5,016 nucleotides of DNA from Candidatus Firestonebacteria bacterium RIFOXYA2_FULL_40_8 (lineage in GTDB: Bacteria; Oederibacteriota; D2-FULL-39-29): assembly GCA_001778355.1 (NCBI GenBank), contig MFGS01000149.1:1121-6136 (forward strand), given 5' to 3'. The position numbers and the translations under genes were made by a program. This document shows, in pieces, positions 1-4,343 of this stretch (the stretch's first letter is position 1; each line of letters opens with the position of its first letter). The notes beneath the pieces are model-generated. The model saw only the letters and a program-made list of their open reading frames with translations. It was not told the DNA's origin and made no database searches.

Positions 1-1
1 T

Positions 2-931
2 GTAGGTTCGGTCAATTACGAAGTTCCTCTGGACGCGGAGCACCTGACCTCTCTCCTGGTAAAATACGGAAGTCAGCAGTCAATTCAGAAAGACCTTATT
101 GAGGTAGTCACGAATAAATGTGTTTACATGACCGGCCCTCTTATGAGTTCAAAAGAGAGCTACGCGGAAAAAAGAACAAGCTTGATATTCTATATAGAAG
201 ACCAGATAAAGTCCGGGGTTTACAAAACCACCCAGGAAGAAATGAAAACGAAAGACCCGATAACAGGCGTAGATAAAACCGTGACGGTAGCGAAGATAGT
301 TATGGATAAAACAGGAACTCCGTTAAGGCAGGAAGAAGCAGTACTTTCACAATACGGCATTAAAACCTCGAACTTTGCCGTGACGGAACTGCCGTATGAC
401 GATGCTGTTGAAGCGCAGATCAAGCAGCAGCAGAGTATCACGATGGCGGTGCAAACAGCAATGGCAAAAGCCAAGGAAGCGGAACAGAATTCGATCACCG
501 TTTCCAAAGAGGGAGAAGCAAACGCGGCAAAGTCCAAGTGGGAACAGGAAGTTGTAAAAGCCAAAGCAGTCGTTCTTGCACAGCAGCAGCTTGAAGTTGC
601 CACTCTGGAAAAATCCGCAGCTGAACAGGAAAAGCAAAAGCAGATCCTGCTCGGAGAAGGTGAAGCAACAAGGAAGAGACTTGTAATGACCGCCGACGGT
701 GCCTTAGAAAAGAAACTGGAAGCACTGGTTCGGATCAATGAGAATTATGCCAACGCGATGAAAGAGTACAAAGGCAACTGGGTTCCCGGCGTGGTTATGA
801 ATGACGTAAAAGGCGCCACCGCCGGTTCCGGAGCGAACGACCTGATAGACCTCCTGAAAGCCAAAACCGCCAGAGAGCTCTCAATAGACATGGCCCTCCC
901 CGGCGAAAAAGAAACCGGCAGTAAGAGATAA
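2..931 (+). CDS. SPFH/band-7 (prohibitin/stomatin-like) protein, 5' end missing
   Basis: The reading frame is open from base 2 to the TAA at 929-931, giving 309 visible residues; the true start lies to the left, and the ATG at 128 is internal because the upstream codons continue the same domain (GSVNYEV..., then YGSQQSIQKDLIEVV). Visible residues 1 to about 131 look like the second half of an SPFH domain, ending in FAVTELPYDDAVEAQIKQQQ, the usual hinge into the coiled coil. Residues about 135-255 are rich in Ala, Gln, Lys and Glu (AKAKEAEQ, AQQQLEVATLEKSAAEQEKQ), a long charged helix typical of prohibitin and stomatin relatives that build membrane-bound oligomeric scaffolds. A GNWVPGVVM segment and a helical tail (LIDLLKAKTARELSID) follow. 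The N-terminal membrane anchor expected for the family would be outside the window. SPFH proteins organise membrane microdomains and often assist proteases, but no partner is visible, so the precise role is unknown. The family call is confident; the subfamily is not. Confidence 0.85.
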   Translation, partial: VGSVNYEVPLDAEHLTSLLVKYGSQQSIQKDLIEVVTNKCVYMTGPLMSSKESYAEKRTSLIFYIEDQIKSGVYKTTQEEMKTKDPITGVDKTVTVAKIVMDKTGTPLRQEEAVLSQYGIKTSNFAVTELPYDDAVEAQIKQQQSITMAVQTAMAKAKEAEQNSITVSKEGEANAAKSKWEQEVVKAKAVVLAQQQLEVATLEKSAAEQEKQKQILLGEGEATRKRLVMTADGALEKKLEALVRINENYANAMKEYKGNWVPGVVMNDVKGATAGSGANDLIDLLKAKTARELSIDMALPGEKETGSKR

Positions 932-941
932 AGAATTAAAT

Positions 942-982
942 TAGGGACAGCGACCAATTAAATTAAGAGGCCGCTGTCCTTA
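942..982. repeat. Imperfect hairpin after the SPFH gene, REP-like
   Basis: Bases 942-955 pair with 969-982: an 8-bp perfect core (GGACAGCG at 945-952 with CGCTGTCC at 972-979), extended outward by a G-U and two A-T pairs and inward by two G-C pairs beyond one A/C mismatch, with a 13-base AT-rich loop. A short direct repeat AATTAAATTA occurs before the left arm (934-943) and in the loop (956-965). It could slow 3' exonucleases or act as a weak terminator, but no run of T follows the right arm, so it is not a standard intrinsic terminator. The AGGGACAGCGACC core resembles dispersed palindromes (REP or RAYT-linked) seen in many environmental genomes; that link is from memory. Confidence 0.55.
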
Positions 983-987
983 TTAAT

Positions 988-1461
988 ATGAAAAGTGAGG
1001 GTGTTTTGGAAAAATTATTTGATGGATTTCCTTTAGCTTTCATCGTATTTTTCTTAGTTATGTGGGTCGGTATTGTTAAAATTGTTTCTTTTGTCAGCGG
1101 TTGGAATATTCTTACGAAATTATACAAAAAACAGGATGAGTTTACCGGAAAAAAATGGCATTTCCAGTCCTTAAGTTCAAACAGCGCGAACTATAGCGGC
1201 TGTGTTACTTTCGGTGCAAATAATGAAGATATGTTTATCGGAGTACTGTTCCCGTTTAGAGTAGGCCATCCTGATCTCGTCATACCTCTCAGAGAAATCA
1301 CAGGAAAAGAATATAAGGCGATGTTTTTAGGCATAAGCATTTACGAAAATGTGAAGTTAACCTTCACCCGCGAACCCTCGATTTGCTTCACCATTACCAA
1401 AAAATTAGCCAATAAAATAGAAGAAGAAAGCAACGGTGTATGGAAGTATTTGAGGGGGTAA
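988..1461 (+). CDS. Single-pass membrane protein of unknown function
   Basis: This gene encodes 157 residues that I do not recognise as a named family. Residues about 14-36 (FPLAFIVFFLVMWVGIVKIVSFV) form one clear hydrophobic segment close to the N terminus, followed by a soluble domain of about 120 residues. That domain has alternating polar and hydrophobic stretches suggesting beta strands (CVTFGANNEDMFIGVLFPF, HPDLVIPLREITGKEY, NVKLTFTREPSICFTI) and a short C-terminal helix ending in WKYLRG. The WNILTKLYKK segment directly after the membrane helix looks amphipathic. There is no signal-peptidase site, so a membrane-anchored protein is expected; its orientation cannot be told. The ATG at 988 has no good ribosome binding site at normal distance; an in-frame TTG at 1006, four bases after GAGGG, is an alternative and would remove six residues. 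The gene is AT-rich like the next one, from which it is separated by 52 bases, so the two may be co-transcribed. Confidence 0.7.
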   Translation: MKSEGVLEKLFDGFPLAFIVFFLVMWVGIVKIVSFVSGWNILTKLYKKQDEFTGKKWHFQSLSSNSANYSGCVTFGANNEDMFIGVLFPFRVGHPDLVIPLREITGKEYKAMFLGISIYENVKLTFTREPSICFTITKKLANKIEEESNGVWKYLRG

Positions 1462-1513
1462 TGAAATAAATGTGGCTCTCTTTCTTAAATAAATTATAGG
1501 AGAAAATGCCAAG

Positions 1514-2716
1514 GTGAGTAGAAAAATCAGAACTCTAGTATTTAGTGCGATTATTTTGTTTATTATCATAATTATTGCTTTTTATCTGATAGATAAGAAT
1601 CAGGAAAGCGAATTTGCAAGGATTACTTATAGAAAAACGGATATAAAAGGCGTAGAAAGAGGTAAAAACTTTAAGAATATCAAGAAAGTAAAAGCAGGTC
1701 TAAAAGAAGACGAAATAATAAAACTGTTAGGTGCTCCTGATAAAGTTGTTGAGGAAAAAGAGCTGGGAGTTGTAAAATTGTATTACCCGACATTTATGAT
1801 GCTGCCTATTGTAATAGATAATGAAAGTCGCAAGCTGGTTTATATGAACAAGCAGCCGCGCGGTGATATGGGGCCGGAAAGAAATTTAACGATAAGAGGC
1901 GAGAAATATTTAAATTACAGAAATAAAGAAATTAAAATGGGTGCGGACAAAATACTGAAGTTTGAAATGCTGATAGAAGAATACCTGGAAAATATTTTAC
2001 AGAATCCGTATGTCAATAAATTATATGAAAATATTGATTCAATAAAACATATGGATGCTAAGCCGGTGTTATTCTCCGTGGATAAAGGAACGAAAATAGG
2101 GATAGATAAAGAATACAATGTCGATACTAGAACGAAACTCTACATTGACTCTATAAATATTCATGAGATAAAGAATATAAAATATTATGTTGCGGCATAT
2201 AGAGCTCCTGTTGTTGAAGCTATACCCTTTGTTTATTCGAAAATTACTTATCTGGCATTTCAGGTATATATCGAAGAAGGAGGAAAACTCGCAAAATCCA
2301 TAGTTTCCTTACAGGATGATGTAGTATCCTTAGAGAGCAGTGTAATCAAAATGAACAATAGGCTTTTACTTATTGTGAAAATGGGATTGAATATCGGACA
2401 TGGAGAAGAAAAACTTTGTATTTACGATTTAAATACGTCAAAGGAACTTCTAAAAATAGATGATTTATTTGGCATAGCGTTAAAAGATCTGGATAATGAC
2501 GGAGAACCTGAGATTATTTCCGAAAGTTACGGCAAAATCCCTGAAAAGATCAATCCGTTATATCTTGAGATACAAAAAACCGGTAATATTTTGAGTTTTC
2601 CGGAATGGTATGGAGGTTATATAATATATAAGCATGATGCAAGAAAGAATGAAATATCTAAAACGGGTGAGTTTACGGATATATTTTTAGATTTGTTCGG
2701 GCAGGATTGGAAATAG
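1514..2716 (+). CDS. Membrane-anchored protein with BamE-like segment and DxDxDG motif
   Basis: The 400-residue product begins with a GTG at 1514; TAGGAG at 1497-1502 is a plausible, slightly distant ribosome binding site. An ATG at 1506 is out of frame and stops after three codons. Residues 7-25 (TLVFSAIILFIIIIIAFYL) form an uncleaved-looking signal anchor, so the rest probably lies outside the cytoplasmic membrane. Residues about 53-91 (FKNIKKVKAGLKEDEIIKLLGAPDKV, then KLYYP) match the SmpA/OmlA/BamE pattern, a small alpha-beta module also found outside the true outer-membrane assembly lipoprotein. There is no lipobox Cys and the protein is several times longer than BamE, so it should not be called BamE. 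Residues 319-334 contain FGIALKDLDNDGEPEI, a DxDxDG loop typical of FG-GAP/VCBS or EF-hand-like calcium sites. The middle is unrecognised. The sequence is AT-rich and rich in ATA isoleucine codons. Function is unknown; an envelope-associated role is inferred. Confidence 0.75.
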   Translation: MSRKIRTLVFSAIILFIIIIIAFYLIDKNQESEFARITYRKTDIKGVERGKNFKNIKKVKAGLKEDEIIKLLGAPDKVVEEKELGVVKLYYPTFMMLPIVIDNESRKLVYMNKQPRGDMGPERNLTIRGEKYLNYRNKEIKMGADKILKFEMLIEEYLENILQNPYVNKLYENIDSIKHMDAKPVLFSVDKGTKIGIDKEYNVDTRTKLYIDSINIHEIKNIKYYVAAYRAPVVEAIPFVYSKITYLAFQVYIEEGGKLAKSIVSLQDDVVSLESSVIKMNNRLLLIVKMGLNIGHGEEKLCIYDLNTSKELLKIDDLFGIALKDLDNDGEPEIISESYGKIPEKINPLYLEIQKTGNILSFPEWYGGYIIYKHDARKNEISKTGEFTDIFLDLFGQDWK

Positions 2717-2730
2717 AAAGGACAACCATC

Positions 2731-2753
2731 AATGGCATTTTCTAAGTCGAAGG
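2731..2753 (+). repeat. Left 23-base direct repeat flanking hicBA
   Basis: This stretch matches 3301-3323 at 22 of 23 positions; the only difference is T at 2747 against G at 3317. It contains an ATG (2732) and six further codons reading AFSKSK, against AFSKAK in the intact hydrolase. Sequence on either side of the two copies does not match, so the boundaries are sharp. Confidence 0.9.
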
Positions 2754-2782
2754 GTGTCGGGGGAGAACAATATTCACGTTGT

Positions 2783-2811
2783 TTGACAAGGATATTTCTA
2801 TTTGTTATAAT
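2783..2811 (+). promoter_or_regulatory. Consensus sigma70 promoter for hicBA
   Basis: TTGACA at 2783-2788 and TATAAT at 2806-2811 match both housekeeping hexamers exactly and are separated by the optimal 17 bases. Transcription should start near 2818, about 30 bases before the antitoxin ATG. It is the strongest-looking promoter in the window and fits a toxin-antitoxin operon, which normally has a strong promoter that is held down by its own antitoxin. Confidence 0.85.
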
Positions 2812-2814
2812 AAC
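2804..2814. promoter_or_regulatory. Palindrome over the -10 box, candidate operator
   Basis: GTTAT and ATAAC form a perfect 5+1+5 inverted repeat centred on base 2809 and cover the whole TATAAT box. A repressor bound here would block polymerase, as expected for autoregulation of toxin-antitoxin operons. The palindrome is short and AT-rich, and part of its symmetry comes from the TATAAT hexamer itself, so it is only a candidate. Confidence 0.35.
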
Positions 2815-2837
2815 GATAGAGATAGTGAACGGGCGGC

Positions 2838-2843
2838 AAGGAG
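2838..2843 (+). promoter_or_regulatory. Ribosome binding site of the antitoxin gene
   Basis: AAGGAG lies six bases before the ATG at 2850, a near-ideal Shine-Dalgarno arrangement that fixes this start. No comparable site precedes the toxin GTG, which fits stronger translation of the antitoxin. Confidence 0.8.
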
Positions 2844-2849
2844 ACTCAA

Positions 2850-3059
2850 ATGGGTAAGGAAATCATTTTCATTGTAGAGGACTCTCAAGAGGGCGGATAT
2901 GAGGCAAAAGCTCTCGGCTACTCTATTTTTACGGAAGCTGAAACTATGGCAGAATTAAGAAAATCTGTTAAAGATGCCGTAAAATGTCATTTTGATGCAA
3001 AAGAAATGCCGAGCATCATCCGGCTTCATATGGTAAAGGATGAGGTTTTGACGGCGTGA
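2850..3059 (+). CDS. hicB: HicB-like antitoxin, short form
   Basis: The 69-residue product matches the N-terminal HicB fold: a first strand (IIFIVEDSQ), the EGGYEAKALGYSIFTEAETMAEL block at residues 14-36 that corresponds to the family pattern EGGY-A...teg.T..EL, and a helix (RKSVKDAVKCHFD) before a last strand (SIIRLHMV). In the family this partly degraded RNase H-like fold binds the HicA toxin and blocks its active site. Larger HicB proteins carry a separate C-terminal helix-turn-helix or ribbon-helix-helix; here the protein ends after the core, so a DNA-binding domain is missing. Proteins of this short type are sometimes misnamed as 2-oxoisovalerate dehydrogenase subunits in databases. The gene has its own consensus promoter and a strong ribosome binding site, and its stop overlaps the toxin start by four bases (GTGA at 3056-3059). 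The antitoxin comes first, the reverse of the order in E. coli hicAB but common elsewhere. Confidence 0.85.
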   Translation: MGKEIIFIVEDSQEGGYEAKALGYSIFTEAETMAELRKSVKDAVKCHFDAKEMPSIIRLHMVKDEVLTA

Positions 3060-3301
3060 AAATTCCACGGGATTTGGGTGCCGACGAACTCATCAAACTC
3101 TTGAAGAAAAAGTACGGATATGAAGTTACCCGCCAGACAGGAAGCCACATCAGGCTGACTACAACTCAAAAAGGTGAACACAGTATAACTATCCCCAATC
3201 ACAATGATCTCAAGATAGGCACTTTAAATGCTGTTTTGACAGATGTAGCCGTTCACATGGAACGAGAAAAACAGGCTCTTATGAAAGAGCTGTTCGAGTA
3301 A
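3056..3301 (+). CDS. hicA: HicA-family mRNA interferase toxin (YcfA-like)
   Basis: The 81-residue product has the double-stranded-RNA-binding-like HicA fold: an N-terminal helix (GADELIKLLKKKYGYEV), the strand with the catalytic GSH motif (QTGSHIRLT; His31), and the conserved IPNHNDLKIGTLNAVLTDVAVHM block at residues about 50-72. HicA toxins cleave mRNA (and tmRNA) independently of ribosomes and slow growth when the antitoxin is lost. All recognisable motifs are present, so the toxin looks functional. The start is a GTG at 3056 within the four-base GTGA overlap with the antitoxin stop, implying translational coupling. The C-terminal extension (REKQALMKELFE) looks natural for the longer members of the family. 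The TAA stop at 3299-3301 touches the hydrolase ATG, and its last A is the first base of the right direct repeat, so the inserted block ends almost exactly at the toxin stop. Confidence 0.88.
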   Translation: MKIPRDLGADELIKLLKKKYGYEVTRQTGSHIRLTTTQKGEHSITIPNHNDLKIGTLNAVLTDVAVHMEREKQALMKELFE

Positions 3302-3323
3302 ATGGCATTTTCTAAGGCGAAGG
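3301..3323 (+). repeat. Right 23-base direct repeat, start of the intact hydrolase
   Basis: This is the second copy of the 2731-2753 repeat (22 of 23 identical). It begins with the last base of the toxin stop codon and covers the first seven codons of the hydrolase. The distance between the two copies, start to start, is 570 bases and contains only the promoter and the hicBA pair. Confidence 0.9.
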
Positions 3324-4045
3324 ATTTTGTATTTATGTCGAAGGTTGACGGGTCCAGTCAGAGATACATTGAGCTGTTGCCTGAAGGGTTTCAGGTGTCG
3401 AAGATGTATGATCTGATGGTTGCTTTGCACGGGCATGATTCTGATAGGAATCAGTATGCTTCTGATGAAAGAGGTGAGTGCAAGGGGGCTCGTGATACAG
3501 CGTCTAAGTATAATATGATTTATATCTCACCTGATTATCGCGCGAAGACCTCCTGGATGGGGCCGAAAGCGGAAGCGGATGTTCTTCAGATTTTGCAGGA
3601 GTTAAAAACAAAATACAAAATAGGGAAAGTGATTTTTGTCGGCGGGTCTATGGGCGGGACGTCGGCTTTGATATTTTCTTCACTGCATCCTGACCTGGTG
3701 GCCGGAGTTTCAGCCCAGAATCCTTGCGCTAATATGATTGAATATGACAACTTTCAGGAGTTTATAGCCAACTCCTATGGGGGAACAAAGAAAGAGCTCC
3801 TTTCGGAGTACCAAAAAAGAAGTTCTGAACTCAATTATAAAAACCTGACTATGCCTGTAGCCATTACCACCGGAGGAAAAGACACCATCGTCCCGCCCGA
3901 AAGCGCCCTCCGTCTTGCCAACCTTCTAAGAGAATCAAACCCGGGAAATGTTCTCTTAATCCATCGAAAAGAAACCGCCCATGAAACAAACTACAGTGAT
4001 ACAGTCGAAGCAATAGAGTTTGTAATAGCCAAAACCATAAATTAA
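3302..4045 (+). CDS. Alpha/beta hydrolase, esterase or peptidase-like
   Basis: The 247-residue product is a single-domain serine hydrolase of the prolyl-oligopeptidase/feruloyl-esterase-like group. The nucleophile is Ser116 in GGSMGG (residues 114-119), the acid is probably Asp194 in TTGGKDTIVPP, and the base is His227 in KETAHETN; the HGHDSD stretch at 43-48 (ALHGHDSDRN) provides the oxyanion region. An SPDYR motif at 76-80 follows the third strand. All three catalytic residues are in the right order and spacing, so the enzyme should be active, but the substrate cannot be predicted. There is no signal peptide, so it is probably cytoplasmic. The ATG is directly against the toxin stop (TAA-ATG); the only upstream help is a weak AAAGAG at 3284-3289, so translation probably depends on coupling to the toxin gene. 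The first seven codons are duplicated at 2732, which suggests the gene once followed the 400-residue gene directly. The same duplication supports ATG 3302 as the real start. Confidence 0.85.
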   Translation: MAFSKAKDFVFMSKVDGSSQRYIELLPEGFQVSKMYDLMVALHGHDSDRNQYASDERGECKGARDTASKYNMIYISPDYRAKTSWMGPKAEADVLQILQELKTKYKIGKVIFVGGSMGGTSALIFSSLHPDLVAGVSAQNPCANMIEYDNFQEFIANSYGGTKKELLSEYQKRSSELNYKNLTMPVAITTGGKDTIVPPESALRLANLLRESNPGNVLLIHRKETAHETNYSDTVEAIEFVIAKTIN

Positions 4046-4131
4046 GAATAGCTGTCCATGATTATCCGGTCGCAATTTGCAACCAGTTCGTTTCTTTCTT
4101 TCCCGTTTATTTGAAACATAAAATACTGCCT

Positions 4132-4220
4132 CTTGTCATCCTGAGCTGTCATTTGCGAAGGATCTCTGTTCTAAAATCAAGAGCGTGGATACTTCGCCAA
4201 GAGCTGCTCAGTATGACAAG
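4132..4220. repeat. MITE/REP-like palindrome of the TGTCATCCTGAG type
   Basis: Bases 4132-4165 pair with 4187-4220 to form a long imperfect hairpin: the outer eight base pairs are perfect (CTTGTCAT with ATGACAAG), one C/T mismatch follows, then six more pairs (CTGAGC with GCTCAG), an irregular section, and a second paired block (GCGAAG with CTTCGC). The core TGTCATCCTGAG...GAAGGATCTC is a well-known dispersed palindrome found in many copies in environmental bacterial genomes of several phyla. The element encodes nothing and was probably moved by an enzyme coded elsewhere; transcribed, it would fold into a stable stem that may end or protect the upstream transcript. The left arm is closer to the usual sequence than the right arm, suggesting an old, decaying copy. 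Confidence 0.75.
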
Positions 4221-4273
4221 AAGAAAAGTACTCTAAAGTATAAAAACACTATGGATAAACTCCGAAAAAGAGG

Positions 4274-4279
4274 TATAAT
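4274..4279 (+). promoter_or_regulatory. Possible -10 box upstream of the DUF1549 gene
   Basis: A perfect TATAAT lies 64 bases before the chosen start codon. No convincing -35 hexamer is found 16-18 bases upstream (the region reads TATGGATA) and there is no TG extension, so the call rests on the -10 alone. Confidence 0.3.
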
Positions 4280-4333
4280 TAAGGGTAATATATTTGAATT
4301 CCGTCAACAAAAGGGCTGTATTTATCGTCTAAA

Positions 4334-4337
4334 AAGG
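4334..4337 (+). promoter_or_regulatory. Ribosome binding site that decides the DUF1549 start
   Basis: AAGG within AAAAAGGATG lies six bases before the ATG at 4344 but directly against the in-frame ATG at 4338, so 4344 is the better start. Confidence 0.6.
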
Positions 4338-4343
4338 ATGATT

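Larger units (their letters stand above)
2732..2857 (+). pseudogene. Vestigial start of the hydrolase gene
   Basis: The ATG at 2732 lies nine bases after an AAAGGA ribosome binding site (2717-2722), and 15 bases separate it from the stop of the preceding gene, a normal operon arrangement. Its first seven codons (MAFSKSK) copy the beginning of the hydrolase at 3302. After base 2753 the frame runs into unrelated sequence (GVGGEQYSRC...), crosses the hicBA promoter and ends at the TAA at 2855-2857, which overlaps the start of the antitoxin gene. The 41-residue product is not a recognisable protein. I infer that this was the original hydrolase start, separated from its body by the incoming toxin-antitoxin block. 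A less likely alternative is a short leader peptide. Confidence 0.5.
4046..4343. other. Intergenic region with a dispersed palindrome
   Basis: This stretch separates the hydrolase from the DUF1549 gene. It holds one clear structure, the 89-base palindrome at 4132-4220, and a possible -10 box near 4274. Bases 4046-4131 show no gene, terminator or RNA that I can recognise, although 4040-4057 faintly resembles part of the hairpin at 942-982. No T-run terminator follows the hydrolase stop. Confidence 0.7.

Noticed and set aside
220..738. Long open frame on the minus strand opposite the SPFH gene
   Set aside because: The product is a low-complexity Ser/Cys/Phe-rich shadow of the Gln/Lys/Glu-rich coiled-coil gene, with no domain or ribosome binding site.
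942..982. Intrinsic terminator of the SPFH gene
   Set aside because: The stem is good but the loop is 13 bases and no T-run follows the right arm.
2804..2805. ACAA...TTGT inverted repeat spanning the hicBA promoter spacer (2786-2805)
   Set aside because: Four-base arms 12 bases apart are expected by chance in this AT-rich stretch.
2754..3300. Terminal inverted repeats at the inner ends of the hicBA block
   Set aside because: Comparing the inner left end with the reverse complement of the inner right end gives only scattered matches, no convincing inverted repeat.
4072..4080. Short palindrome GCAATTTGC in the intergenic region
   Set aside because: Nine bases, isolated, with no link to a promoter or gene.
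4294..4322. Second promoter TTGAAT/TGTATT before the DUF1549 gene
   Set aside because: The spacing is 17 but both hexamers are weak, with no more support than random AT-rich sequence.
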